DNA of 64,000 nucleotides from Cercophora sp. LCS_1. Lineage: Eukaryota; Ascomycota; Sordariomycetes; Sordariales; Lasiosphaeriaceae. The notes under the pieces were generated by a model that ran no database searches, was not told the origin of the DNA, and was given only the letters and a program-made list of their open reading frames with translations. The translations under genes were made by a program, and so were the position numbers. How positions within the stretch are numbered: the first letter of the stretch is position 1; every line of letters starts with the position of its first letter. Location of the stretch: NCBI GenBank assembly GCA_036250225.1, contig JAPZLL010000056.1, forward strand, positions 1 through 64,000. The letters are read 5' to 3'. Shown here one piece after another: positions 24,207 through 34,882 of the stretch.

Positions 24207-24621
24207 GGGTTGGGACGGTTTGAACAATAGCATTTTCTCGGGACAAACATGTTGACTTGGGATAGGGGTTTTGGCCGGTCGGGAACGGGCATGTTGGTGG
24301 AAAACAGGACCTCTCGTGACGGACAAAAGCTCTGAGTCGGATTAGCGGCAGTGTTACCGCAGACAGACAAGGCATTGTTGCCGGGCGGGCGGGGCTACTC
24401 TTTGAGTCCGGAGCGGGAGCGGTCTTGTTCGAACAAACGGCTCCTTTGAGCCTGGGGCGGGAAGAGGGATGCCGCCCGAAGACAAGGCACTTGTTGGTGC
24501 CATTGACAATGTGTCTTCGAGCAATGAGGTTGGGCCACAAAGAATACCAGTTTGTCGGCGACAGTTGCGGTGTACCCAAGTGAGGCCGACAAAGGACAAA
24601 CAGGAAGGGTGGCGACGGCAA
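24207..24621. other. intergenic, no supported gene
   Basis: Upstream region of RING gene 1; no convincing ORF or repeat. Confidence 0.5.
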
Positions 24622-25016
24622 AGCTGGTGGCGTCGGTCGCCTCGTCTCATCAAGATTGAATAGTTCCTCGAAGAGCCCAAGTTTGATGATGAGAACGGAC
24701 AGCTTGACTTCTCCTCGCTAAACTACATCCTCGAGAAACACGACATTGTCGACAAACCGGGGTCCAGGCGCATCACGCCAGCTACTTTAGTGCGCTAGCT
24801 GATGTCGAGGAGTTCAACTACGAGATGTACTGCCTCTGGAGCCGGTCTGAGAAGGACGACGTGTTCAACAGCTGCCTCTGTGATTATGATTTCGTGACGC
24901 GGCGCGACGATGCGAGATATGCGGATGGGCGCATGGTCAGATATGACAGAGGGACGCATCTCGACGGCAGGTATGTCGGCATTGCCCTCATGTTTGCATC
25001 CGCTGGCGAGGAGTAA
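24622..25016 (+). pseudogene. relic of the RING-family C-terminal region
   Basis: The plus strand reads PRLIKIE, a TAG stop (24661-24663), then FLEEPKFDDENGQLDFSSL. This aligns with RIREIRRFLKTASPNSYGRIDFSSL of RING gene 2 and its equivalent in gene 3. After a frame change near 24780 it continues with EEFNYEMYCLWSRSEKDD and ends RYVGIALMFASAGEE, matching the family's MYVGVKELFGE ending. It carries at least one nonsense codon and one frameshift and has no RING part upstream, so it is a truncated relic lying in the opposite orientation to RING genes 1-3. Confidence 0.65.
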
Positions 25017-25430
25017 GCCAAGCACGTATCATGATAAAATGCCTTAATCCAAGATTGATGGATTTGACAAATAAATCCATTAAATCCACCAGTCCCTTTT
25101 AGTTCCTATGAAGCTATTGTAAAACTATTATCGCACAGAATATCTAGCCTTGAGGTATCTTTTCTTCCTGATATCAAGATTCAAAATGCGTGCGTGTGTC
25201 TTCGAGGACCGTTTTTTTTGTATTCCGTCCCTTTGTCCCTGAGGGCTTGACAGACAATTAGCTTAAGGCAATAAGAGCTAATATATAATATAATGTGTCC
25301 AATTGAAACTACAAAGAGTCGCGTTGAAAACGCTACCAGTTGTCGACGAGGATTTGTTGCGGAAAAACAAGATCCCACCCACCATGTGTTTTAAACCTGC
25401 CACCTACCCCGAGGTCCTGTAGTTAGCACA
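25017..25430. other. AT-rich intergenic segment
   Basis: Noticeably more AT-rich than its surroundings (for example 25030-25160 and 25255-25310). This would be compatible with mutational decay of duplicated DNA between the two RING relics. No ORF of interest. Confidence 0.5.
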
Positions 25431-25632
25431 GTCAACAACTTCAAGGACGAAAGAAAGCGCGAGTACAACAAGCAGTCGTCCTGGAATGCGGCCACATGAT
25501 GGGCCAAGAGTGCTGGAACGCCTACAAGAACGAGCACAGGCGCAAAGAGACTGAAGACTTGGGGTATGATCGATACGAGGAAGAGTCGCATTCAAACTAT
25601 GACATTAAATTCGAAGACCGCCACAGAACTCA
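25431..25632 (+). pseudogene. relic of a RING-family zinc-finger region
   Basis: The frame reads VVLECGHMMGQECWNAYKNE followed by a degenerate acidic stretch. CGHMMGQECW aligns with the central RING block of the family (CGHMLGARCW, CGHMTCASCW, CGHMICGACW), including the Gly variant of RING gene 1. The upstream CxxC pair is missing and the frame is interrupted before it (TAG near 25432). Too short and broken to be functional. It could be the 5' half of the same rearranged copy as 24622-25016, or a separate copy. Confidence 0.6.
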
Positions 25633-25725
25633 AATGATCACATCTAACGAACAGAAAATCCAAAAAAATCCGGGAAAAAAAACATTGTATTATTTGTATA
25701 GGTATCCTTGCTGGGACGGGAATGC

Positions 25726-26541
25726 TTACCTCCTCCTCTCGCCAAACAACTCCTTCACGCCAACATACATCTCCCTCGTCCTCTCCCTCCCAGCCGAAGC
25801 AAACGCCCTCGCACACCCCTCGGCACAAGCGCCCCACATCCGCTCGTCATGCCTCCCTTCCATATACATGCCCGTGATATTCCCCAACACGCGCACAAGC
25901 GCCTCGACGCTCTGCCCCATCTGCAGCCACTCCACCAAAGGCACCGCTGTCCGTGAATCCGTGGCCATAAACGGCGATAGTGCATCTGCCAGAGACGAAA
26001 AGTCGATCCTTCCATAGGAATTAGGGCTAGCTGTTTTCAGGAACCTCCTAATTTCGCGAATACGATGTTTCATATCCATGTTGTGACTGGAGCATCGGCC
26101 GAGTGGTTTCCCGCCTTCGGGGGTGGTGAGGGGTAATTTGGTTATGAGATTTGGGAGGAAAGATGGCGAAGAGTGTTCTGGCAGTGGGAGCGGCATGGCG
26201 TGGCAGTCGCATCCGCCTTTTCGGCCGGGACGGGGTGTGGTGTAGAGCATGGAGAGCTTGCAAAAGGAGCACCGCAAGTTTTTGACGCCGTCCACATCTT
26301 CGCCTCTGCGCTGGCGTTGGTAGCTCCGGGCTAGGCTGATCCAGCAGCTGGCGCAGGTCATGTGGCCGCAGGGGTAGAGGACGGCTGGGACGGACTCGGG
26401 GTCGGGTTCGGTGCCGGGAGGGAGGAGGATGCGGAGGTCCGAGTAGCAGATGGTGCATTCGGCGGATGGGATGTTGGTGGTAGGATTGGCGAGGTGATAG
26501 TCGCGGGCTTGGTGCCAGAGGGTGAAAGTCTGGGAGGCCAT
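25726..26541 (-). CDS. RING-finger protein (RING gene 2)
   Basis: A single exon of 271 aa; the ATG at 26541 sits in GCAAAATGG. N-terminal family block FTLWHQARDYHLANPTTNIP, then a complete RING: CTIC (residues ~30-33), YPCGHMTCASCW, and LRCSFC. A Cys/His-rich piece follows (KGGCDCHAMP), then the C-terminal region typical of this local family (HRIREIRRFLK, GRIDFSSLADAL, MWGACAEGCARAF) and the end MYVGVKELFGERRR. About 40% similar by eye to RING gene 3, including flanking promoter. Probably an E3 ubiquitin ligase or zinc-binding adaptor; the partner specified by the C-terminal region is unknown. Confidence 0.82.
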   Translation of the reverse strand: MASQTFTLWHQARDYHLANPTTNIPSAECTICYSDLRILLPPGTEPDPESVPAVLYPCGHMTCASCWISLARSYQRQRRGEDVDGVKNLRCSFCKLSMLYTTPRPGRKGGCDCHAMPLPLPEHSSPSFLPNLITKLPLTTPEGGKPLGRCSSHNMDMKHRIREIRRFLKTASPNSYGRIDFSSLADALSPFMATDSRTAVPLVEWLQMGQSVEALVRVLGNITGMYMEGRHDERMWGACAEGCARAFASAGRERTREMYVGVKELFGERRR

Positions 26542-26569
26542 TTTGCTGTTTTTTAGTAAGTCTTTCCTT

Positions 26570-26706
26570 GTGTCTGGGGTTAATAAGGGGTGATGTTGGA
26601 CTTAGCTGGTTGAGGGGGTTGTTGTTGTTGTTTTTGTTGAGCCAGAGGCTGGATGATGATGCAGGATTGTTGACTGGACCTTGGAGTCATCAAGTATGAT
26701 ATATCT
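26570..26706 (-). promoter_or_regulatory. conserved upstream block of RING gene 2
   Basis: The segment shares a ~70-bp block with 28129-28196 upstream of RING gene 3: TTGAGCCAGAGGCTGGATGA, then GTCAT, then an ATATAT motif (26697-26704). It lies about 30-165 bp before the start codon and probably contains the core promoter. Conservation shows the promoters were duplicated with the genes. Confidence 0.55.
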
Positions 26707-27159
26707 CAGTAGGGAAGAAATCTGGAACGCGTCTGTCATTGCAACAATGGTGTTGTATGGGTGTTGGCTCTTTGTTACCGTAAGGTCGATTTGGGAGGGA
26801 AATAACCGAACAGCTCTGGGTTCCTGCATGGACGGGTGCTGTGTTGAGGCTTTTTAGAATGTCTCCAACAGAGTTTCCATAGCCAACTCGACTGCATGAA
26901 GCAATCTTGACTACAATAATGGTTGCTCAGAACTTGACAGACAGTTATTGCATATAGCTTTTTGGCCTGTCCGATCCCGCTTGGTCTTCAAGAGGGAGAG
27001 ACGCTTACACTTGCCTGCTTCGAAGAAACAGAGCTCAGGATCTAGATAATCGTCACACAGGAAACAAAAGGAAGACGAGGCAGAACATTTACAAGAAAAA
27101 AACATAGCATTTCTATACGTGCTCTAGAGAGGGAAGGAAAGTACCTACTCACCTGAGAA
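26707..27159. other. intergenic, no supported gene
   Basis: Spacer between RING genes 2 and 3; short ORFs only. Confidence 0.5.
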
Positions 27160-28008
27160 TCAACTACGAAGCAACCTGCTCCTGCTCGTGACAAAAGAAG
27201 ACTCGCCACGCCGCCTCCTTATGACCAAAGGAAACCCACCCCCATCCTCCTCCCTAAACATGTCAGCAACACCAAGATACATATCCTCGTCATCCTTCTC
27301 CTGCTCCTCCATAAACTTCTCGGCACACCTCTCCGCACACGCGTGCCAACCCTCCTCCCCGGCCTTGAACTTCATATAGATGGAGGTGAGCGTCCAGAGT
27401 GCCAACTCCAGCTGCTTCGGGTGTGTCATGACCCTCCAAAAGGGGACCAACCTTCCGTGCGCGTCGGGAGCGGACATGTTGGAGAGCGCATCCCGGACGG
27501 GCGAGAAATCATACCTTCCGTTGGCATCCGGCGCAATCGCGTCCAAGTAGCGTGTGATGGTCCGGATCCGCCACTTCGTCCAGAGAGAAAACCCTGTGCA
27601 GCCTCCCAAGCCCTTGGCCCCCTCGGGGATGGTCTTGGGAACGTGGATGTCCAAGAAAGCGTGCTCGGGTGCCTTGTGCGCGAGCGCGTGGCAGGCGTTG
27701 ATGTACTTCAGGTTGAACTTGCAATAGGGGCAGCGATACTGAGGAGGTGCTGCCGAGCCGTCGTACGATTCCACTCGGGACTGGTAGTTCCGCGTGAAGG
27801 AGACCCAACAGGCGCCGCATATCATGTGGCCGCAGGGGAAGACTGAGGCTTCGTCTGAGTCGTCCTCTACTGGCGCGTTGGCCGGGCGGAGGATGCGGAG
27901 TGTGGTGTAGCAGATGGCGCATTCGGCGTTGGGCGTGTTGTTGGTGGGGTCGGCGAGGTGGAAGTCGCGCGCTTGGTGCCAGAGGGTGAAGTTGTTGGAG
28001 GCCTGCAT
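27160..28008 (-). CDS. RING-finger protein (RING gene 3)
   Basis: An open frame of 282 aa from ATG 28008 (MQASNNFTLWHQARDFHLAD). The frame stays open to 28041, where the position matching the start of RING gene 2 reads GTG instead of ATG, so the start has moved inward. Complete RING: CAIC, FPCGHMICGACW and YRCPYC. The C-terminal part matches RING gene 2 (KWRIRTITRYLD, GRYDFSPVRDAL, WHACAERCAEKF, MYLGVADMF) and ends with a basic tail (RSRLLRS). An E3-type role is likely from the RING; the substrate is unknown. Confidence 0.82.
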   Translation of the reverse strand: MQASNNFTLWHQARDFHLADPTNNTPNAECAICYTTLRILRPANAPVEDDSDEASVFPCGHMICGACWVSFTRNYQSRVESYDGSAAPPQYRCPYCKFNLKYINACHALAHKAPEHAFLDIHVPKTIPEGAKGLGGCTGFSLWTKWRIRTITRYLDAIAPDANGRYDFSPVRDALSNMSAPDAHGRLVPFWRVMTHPKQLELALWTLTSIYMKFKAGEEGWHACAERCAEKFMEEQEKDDEDMYLGVADMFREEDGGGFPLVIRRRRGESSFVTSRSRLLRS

Positions 28009-28075
28009 CGAGGCGGAGGTCTGGGTTGTCTGGTTGGCCACCTTTGCGGTTTTTTAGTTGACTCTTTTTGTTAGT

Positions 28076-28196
28076 TGGGGATGTTTGATGTTTGGGCTTA
28101 GCTTGTTGAATGAGTTGCAGTTGTTGTGTTGAGCCAAAGGCTGGATGATGATGATTTTCCGTGACTGAATCTTGAAGTCATAGGAGGATTATATAT
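28076..28196 (-). promoter_or_regulatory. conserved upstream block of RING gene 3
   Basis: Block TTGAGCCAAAGGCTGGATGA from 28129, with TTATATAT at 28189-28196. Both match the RING gene 2 upstream region in order and spacing. Likely core promoter and leader. Confidence 0.55.
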
Positions 28197-29964
28197 GCCG
28201 AAGGGGCAGAGCTCCGGGACTCCGTTGTCTTTTGGGACAATAGCCTCTGTTGGTGTTGTCAAAGGCGGGTATCGCAACGGGACAAGGGGGCCTGAATGGC
28301 ATTGTTGCAATCCAAGGCCAACAGAGCTTCTTTGAACCCACGGGTAGATCAGCACCTCAAAAGCAATGTAATCTCCTTTGCCCTGATTTCTACCGCTATT
28401 GTGCCTTGAATTACCAGCCGTATCCTAACTGTTTGGGTTCCTATCGAGTCTCAATGTGGCGCTCCGACAGTCCAGGCATGACCGCGCCTTGGTCTGTAGT
28501 CTCTATCCCCGATGCCTGGAAATCTTGGGACATGCTTAGCCTTTTAAAAAGAGGGAAAGGTAGCCCGATAGGGAAGCGGGAATGGAATAGTTGCCATAGC
28601 AGGTCTGGTCTCGTGCCACAATGTTCAGGATCGGGATATTGGAATCTCTTTGTCGGGCTAGGTATTCTTGGGGTCAGCAGAAGTTCTCCAGCATTCTGGG
28701 GTCAGAGTAGAGACTCCCTGACTTCTTTTCTTTGTTCAAGTAACCTTATCTTCAAGGCCAGACGTCCAAGCACCCGAGGGGGGTGCAGCCGCAGGGTCTT
28801 GAACAAAGCGGTCAAGCGCACGAAACGCGTCTCACATTGCTGTGAAACGCGAAACGAGGTCAGCAATAGATATACAGAGAACAATACGCGAAGTAGATAC
28901 GTCAATTCACGGAATCGAACCTTCCATCTCAACGAGAGGGCCGTGGGCGCACTGTAAGTGCACTGTAAGCGCACGGTGCACCTCCCCAGCTTCCAATAGG
29001 AGGGCGAGGAAGAAAGTGCCTGGCAGTTGCTCAAGGATATCTTCTCTGTTCCAGAGATAGCTTCTCTTTTCCCCTCCAGAGCAACAAACGATCAGTACCT
29101 CTCCTTCTCGGGAACCGATCCTCCTTACTCTATAACCCTTCGTATCCGACTCTGGACTTTACCAAACTTGTCAAGCACCAGGCAAGAAGCCGTTTTAAGT
29201 TTTCTGCTTTACTTATAACCTTCTTTCGACTACAACTTCCCGAGTTTCGGTATTACAGATACTTTACACCGGCAAGTTTGCGGCCGAAGAGAATTGAGAC
29301 ACGTCTTTACTTTTTTCTCTGGGGCGTTTTCGTCGTTCTCTTCTGCCTTTTCGCCATCGACGATTGTCTTTTTTCGTTCTCTTTCGGCCTTTCTTCAAAC
29401 GGCAAAGGCATTTTTTTCTCTCTCAGCAACAGCCTTCGGCCTTTGGCAACGGCATTTCCTTTCCTAACGAAAGCCCTTCACCTTTCCGGCACCGGCTTCG
29501 ACACCAGAGTTTTGCTCTTGCGCCTTTATATTACGACCTCCGAGTTTGTAAGTTTATCCCTCTCTCAACATTTGTTACACCTCCGCGCTGCTTCTGAAGG
29601 CCGTCATCGTTATTCAAACACGTCCCGAGCTATATGACAAAGCCTATGTTTATCTAGCAACGCCTGGAAGTTACCGTGGGGACGCCTTAGTGTGGTATAT
29701 CAGGCAGGCCCAAATGTACAACCTGACGCCTTGAGATACATCACAAGAAGCTTAGAAAGATCTAGTGAGGCTTGGTCATTTCTCCAAAACGCTTTATCTT
29801 CACAAACACGTTTCTTTTTCCTCCCGTGGCCCGTACCCAATAACCATGCACCCAGTACCCAATATTCCCCTTATCTTGCTGCCTTTTCCCGCTGCCTTCC
29901 TTGCAGCACTTATTCATATACTTCGTCCGCATATATCAATACTAACTGCTAGTCTCAAGTCACC
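28197..29964. other. long intergenic region between divergent RING genes 3 and 4
   Basis: No credible CDS. From about 29040 to 29640 the plus strand is T/C-rich, with TTTTTTCTCT and TTCTTTCG runs, and may be a long pyrimidine-rich leader of RING gene 4. A tRNA-like T-loop string on the minus strand near 28910 was judged insufficient. Confidence 0.5.
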
Positions 29965-30657
29965 ATGTCTTCCTCTAGCGCGGCCGGCGTTCCCGCCGCC
30001 AGCGCCAACGTTGCTGCCCCTGCCCCCGCCCCTGCCGCCGACATGACAACTCCCGCCGGCACCACCACCGCCCCGCCGCCCGCCCGCCCGCCCGCCTCAA
30101 TGTGGCGCCAAGTCCGCCCCTGGGTCCTCTCAACGGCCAACCCAGGGGCGGTCGCCCGCCCAGACACCCCCCCGCCCATCGCAACATGCGAGATCTGCCT
30201 GCTGGAGTTCTCCCTCCTCGGCGTCCCGCCCGCCTCGGTGCCGACCGAGACGGCACCGCACGTTTCGGCTCTGCGCCTGTTCTGCGGGCATTTGTTCTGC
30301 GTGGACTGCTGGGGAAGGGTGTTGGCGACGAGTGAGAGTCCTGCCTGCCCGATGTGCCGGCGGCCGTTGTTTGCGGAGCGGTGTCGGGAGAGGAGAGCGC
30401 ATTGTTTGACGCCTTGGGCGGTGCCGGAGGGAGGTACCGATGTGGAGGTTGGGAAGTGGATGTGTGTTAAGTTGGAGTGGGAGGAGGAGCCGGCGACGGA
30501 CTGTGAGGATTGTGATGAGGGGGAGGATTTGGATGATGGAGAGGTGTACGATGAGGGGGAGATGGAGGTGGAGGATTTTGTGGAGGATGGGGAGGGTGAG
30601 GATGTGGTGATGGGGGAGCTGGTGGAGGAGGAGGAGGAGATTAGCGAGGAGGAGTAG
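29965..30657 (+). CDS. RING-finger protein with acidic tail (RING gene 4)
   Basis: A single exon of 230 aa; ATG in CACCATGTC. An Ala/Pro-rich N-terminus (residues 1-50) leads into SMWRQVRPWVL and a complete RING: CEIC (about residues 74-77), LFCGHLFCVDCWGRVL and CPMC. The C-terminal 90 residues are extremely acidic (EEEPATDCEDCDEGEDLDDG). It lacks the C-terminal family region of RING genes 2 and 3 and is more like gene 1 in layout (RING plus acidic tail). It is the only plus-strand intact member. Probable E3 ligase. A T-rich 3' flank follows. Confidence 0.8.
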   Translation: MSSSSAAGVPAASANVAAPAPAPAADMTTPAGTTTAPPPARPPASMWRQVRPWVLSTANPGAVARPDTPPPIATCEICLLEFSLLGVPPASVPTETAPHVSALRLFCGHLFCVDCWGRVLATSESPACPMCRRPLFAERCRERRAHCLTPWAVPEGGTDVEVGKWMCVKLEWEEEPATDCEDCDEGEDLDDGEVYDEGEMEVEDFVEDGEGEDVVMGELVEEEEEISEEE

Positions 30658-32098
30658 GGTGTTTTTTTTTTGTCGTTTTGCTTTCTTTTTCCTTTTCCTT
30701 CTTTCTTTCTGTTTGTTTTTGGCAATGGGATGTTTTTTTTTTGCGGGGAGCTTCCTGGTCGTTTATGCGTATGTGGTGATTGCATGTGTGCGTGATATCT
30801 CGATGGTTTGGGAGAGACTTGGGTAACTTGAGGGGTGAATGTCCTCTTGCCTGGTGTCTCTAGCACGCTTTGAGCAGGTCTGGCATTCTCGCTTCTTGGC
30901 ATCTCCAGTGCTTGAACCCAACCGCCACAGTCGGTACTTGACAGCCTCGACAAAAAGCGCCATGGGTCTAGGATCAATCTTCGCGGCGAACTCCCCGTTC
31001 TGATTAGCAAACATGGTAAGACTTGGGATGTCACAACTTGAGGGTCAAATCACTGTCATTGTAGTATGGTGGCTCGATGGCTTTGGATGATGGGGTGTGA
31101 CTGGGACAGCAGTCTGGGAAATGATCATGGCACTCTGACACGGTTGTCAAGGAGAATGACAGGCGTTGAATTGACCTAAGAGGGAGGTCCATAAGAGAGA
31201 AGTCAGGCATGCGCATCTACTCGGAAATCGTCTTTCAGGAAGTCACAAGGGGAAAGTGTTTGGGATTCTGCAAGAGCGCATTCCCGCAGGACACTATTAT
31301 CGTTCTTTCCAACACTCCCACCAGGAGACACACACCGGTCTGCCACTTTCTTAGCCCTGATTCAGCAGCTGGACGACGGAAGTCAAGAGAAGCCAGCCCT
31401 AGGCGTGGCTGCGCGGGGTGCTGCACGGGCACCAGCCTTTTTCTGCGTCGCGGGGCGGGTCCTCATTTTCTTTTCCTTTCCCTTCCGCTCAGACAATTCT
31501 CTTGGCTCCGCAACCCTTCACTACCAACACATGGTAGCCAAGTGCAAACTTGGTTGCTGGGCAAATAAGGCTTGTCGCAAAACCACTGCACAAAATGAGT
31601 AAGTATTTTCCATCGCCGTCAACCTCGGTCGCCAGCACCCCAAATCAAAAGGCCAATTTGGCCACCCAAATTGGGTGCGCCTTCCCTGCGCTGCGGCGCC
31701 AACTTGTAAGTTTGATCGCAGCCCTCCATCCGTCCCTCTCCAGCACCGCCCAGAACCAGATGACCAACGTCGAATGGGCGTAGGAAAATTGTACTTTATG
31801 TACTCCATGCGCTCGGGGAAGGGTACGCGGGTCCTGCAAAGTGTTTCGGCACATGGCACCATTGCCACCCGTAGATATGCTGCCCTCGAGTAGTGCCGCA
31901 ACGAGGCTGCCATAGCTGAGAGAGTGGCGCCTTTCCTTGCCGACCTATCTCGCACCCGGGAGCTTGTTGCCCAGGGCATTGTTGGAAACTGGACGATGCC
32001 CCTCCAGGAGCGTCGGGATGCTTCAAAGAACGCCCGGATTGAGGGCAACTGGTCCACATCGGCACAGGGGGTGTCGACTCCTCACGACGACAGCTATC
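30658..32098. other. intergenic, no supported gene
   Basis: T-rich 3' flank of RING gene 4 (30660-30745), then short ORFs on both strands with no domain. Confidence 0.5.
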
Positions 32099-32818
32099 AT
32101 GGCGGCCGGGGACGAAGGCGCCGGGGTGAAACCATTACCGGGGATGCTGGCAACCGACGTGGCCCTCCGTGGGGACAACGAGGTGGTGCTGATGGAGATC
32201 GCTCGACGCAACGAGGACGGCGCGATCGACGCTCAGAGTCGCTATCATCCTGACGTCTGTATCTTTGTGGCAAAGTAAGTTTCATAATGTCTCATCTATC
32301 AACGCTTGCTAACTCTCTCAGCCTTCTCGGCACGGCTTCTGGCGAGGCACTCGAGGCTGCAGTTACCAGGTGTTCTCCCGTTACGGTGTTTGTTTCGTGA
32401 AGATTACGCCTGGTGGGTTGGTGCACCAGAGAGTACTCATCGCCTTATCTCTGACAAGAGAGGAGGCACTACGGGTCTCGAGCGCGCTGCTTCTGCGAGT
32501 TCCTCCGATCCTCAGAGGACCCCACCACCATCTAACCAGGCGCGCGTGGCGGAGCAAGAAGAGCCGTGGAGTGAGATCAAGGACGTCTGGCGATTCTATG
32601 TTCGGCGACTCGAGGAGCATCCCTTCGGTATGTTTCTTCTTCTAGACATGGAAACTGAACGTGTTGTTGACCACCCCTCTCCAGGTTGCGACACGTCAAA
32701 GATCACGAACCGGATTGACTTAGTGTTGAGGGACAAGGAGACTGGGGCCACGTGGAGGACGTGGGGAGGAAAACAAGGGCAGACTAGAGCAATCCCATGT
32801 GTTGGTGATGCTTTTTAG
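32099..32818 (+). CDS. hypothetical protein, probably three or more exons
   Basis: Exon 1, ATG 32099 (ATCATGGCG), reads MAAGDEGAGVKPLPG... to 32274 and ends at a strong intron 32275-32321 (GTAAGT, GCTAAC, CTCAG). The last exons read EIKDVWRFYVRRLEEHPF up to 32627, then a 57-nt intron (32628-32684, GTATGT...CCAG), then GCDTSKITNRIDLVLRDKET to the stop at 32818. The middle (32322-32520) is unresolved: two frames look coding and an additional intron is needed, so exon boundaries there are not given. No domain recognised. The clean first and last introns argue that it is a real gene. Confidence 0.5.
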
Positions 32819-34555
32819 CGCGGTCCTTGGTGTTGTTGTTCTATATTGTGTGTTTTGCTGGTGCTGTGTTCACAACATTATTCCATTTGATCCCGACTTC
32901 TCACAACATCATGGTGTTTTAGTCAGACCCTTCCCCTTTCTTCGTGTCACGTAACTCTCGTTCCTTCTTCATGGTTCCCTCGGTGGCCTTCCTTCCTTCT
33001 GGATCTCAGTCCCGTACGCTGAGTGCCATGCTCAGTCCAGCACATGGTTCATACCTATCTCCAACAACGTCTGTTCTGCCCTCAAAACCTGTAACGCGAG
33101 TCCCAGTCAGGAGATGGGAACTTGATGGTCTACACGCCCACGTCTTGAAGGACAGTCTCGTGGCATTTTCACCCGGCTTCTTTCCCGTGTTCTACATGGG
33201 TGATGTTTACTCTTCTTATAAAGTCAAGCTGATAAAGCGAAAGAAGGCCCTCGATGCCCTGCGGACAGCATTGAGGTGTTGCCTCGTTGCCTCCTGTGAA
33301 TAAACTAAGGCTATTGCCTGGGGCATTCACCGACAGGGGAAACCGTCGATCAGCCGAAAGAACCAGAGCTGAGCCAGCTATTCTTGCGGGACGCTGCCGA
33401 CAGATCTCCGGTCTCCGATGCATTTGACCTACGAAGAACCGAAGCGATTCTCAACATCGGAGGATCGCCACAGCGCAGAATCCCCGATGGCGGTGTTAGT
33501 GCTCTGCTTTCATGTTGCATTGGGGAAGTTGGGATGGAAAAAAAAACTCAAACCCCATTCCCTGCGCCGGAGCCCCTCAAGGAAGACCACTGAATCCATG
33601 TCTTTGGTGTAAAAAATCCACCACGGGCCGGCTTCTCTTTCATTTGTTTCCTGACGCAACAACCAACTTTGCGACGCAAACTTTTGCCACTCCCTTCCAG
33701 CTTCCAGCTTGCAATCTGGCATCCTGGCAGCAGCAAGTTTAGCTATTGAGTTGGAGCAAGTTACGATGCTCTGGGGATAAAGCCTTCCTCAGAACTCATG
33801 GCCTGAGTCTTGGAGTCATATGGAAAACAGCAGGAGACGAAACATTCGAACTTGCTTGGTTGTATTAGGAGATCTGCTGGCGCATTTAAGCAGAGCTCAG
33901 CCACGCTGGCCTGCGCGAGTGTGTTGACTGTTGAGCAGGTGTCTTGGTCGGCTTCAATATCTCTGTATCCTCGTTGTCCATTGTGTCAGTGGACGAGGAC
34001 CAAGCCCATCGCGTTGTCGAACGGCAAACGCCGCGTTGCTCAGTCTCCCACCACTTTCGTTGGCGTGGTGGCCGTGGCCGTGGTATCGGTGGTGCGTCTG
34101 GCGATGGTGAAGGCGGGGTGCTTCAGTTAATCCGGATGGTGTTTGGTGGGCATATCCTGCCTCCCCAGCGCTGGCATCTTCCCCTGCAACAGCATCAAGT
34201 CTCACACGCGTTCCTTCAACCCGCAAAAAGCTACCTACACACCAGGCCAGGCAGTACGATCGAAAAGATTCTCCCCAGCTAGCATCTAAGGCGTCTTTAT
34301 TCTTCGTCTTCCGCCTCAAACTCCGAGCAACACCGTAACTTCCTCCTTTATCACGCCTGCTGTTCCCCTGCACCCATACCGTTCTTGACTTCCTCCCAAC
34401 ACAACCTCCTCGCATATTTACTTTGTACCCACAACTACAAACACAGACAAGCCACAGAGGACATCGAGCCTCTCTCACAAATCTTCGCTGTGCGACAGTC
34501 ACCTCGCCTGATTTCGTCTTTGCGGAGTTAGTTAACGTACACAGTCCAGATCACA
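32819..34555. other. intergenic, no supported gene
   Basis: Short ORFs without resemblance to known families. The last 300 bases may be leader/promoter of the small gene at 34556. Confidence 0.5.
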
Positions 34556-34882
34556 ATGTCCACCGGGGCCAGCGATCGTGCGGAGCGCGTGCGTTACCAC
34601 AACGCACACGGCGGGGCCAAGCACCCGGACCCGGAGAACTGTCGGTTGTGCGGCCGGGGAGGGCAGGCCTTGGCTGGGGAGAGTGAGGCGATTGTGGTCG
34701 CCGGCGGCGGTATGGGCGTCGATGGTCTCGACGGTGGTAGCGACGGTGGTTCTTCTGGCGGTCCTGGTGCTGTTGGTGGCGATGGTGGAGGAGGGGGCGG
34801 ACGGGGAGGCGTGAGGGGAGAGGGTCTTTCCTGGAAGGGGGGAAGGATATGGGGACACGTGGCGCCCTTTGGGGTGGCCTGA
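34556..34882 (+). CDS. small Gly-rich hypothetical protein (108 aa)
   Basis: ATG in TCACAATGTC. The N-terminal 40 residues include HNAHGGAKHPDPENCRLCGR, with a single Cys-x2-Cys pair. The middle is a Gly/Asp-rich low-complexity run, ending KGGRIWGHVAPFGVA. The Cys pair and the position next to the RING cluster raise the possibility of a shortened RING relative, but no CGHxxC block follows, so this is only a guess. Confidence 0.45.
   Translation: MSTGASDRAERVRYHNAHGGAKHPDPENCRLCGRGGQALAGESEAIVVAGGGMGVDGLDGGSDGGSSGGPGAVGGDGGGGGGRGGVRGEGLSWKGGRIWGHVAPFGVA

Noticed and set aside
28890..28960. tRNA on the minus strand
   Set aside because: A GGTTCGATTCC T-loop is present, but T-stem and acceptor pairing fail and no D arm was found.
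29955..31034. 359-aa minus-strand ORF
   Set aside because: It is antisense to RING gene 4 and its GC-rich, acidic-codon tail; the product is Ser/Pro low complexity typical of a shadow frame.
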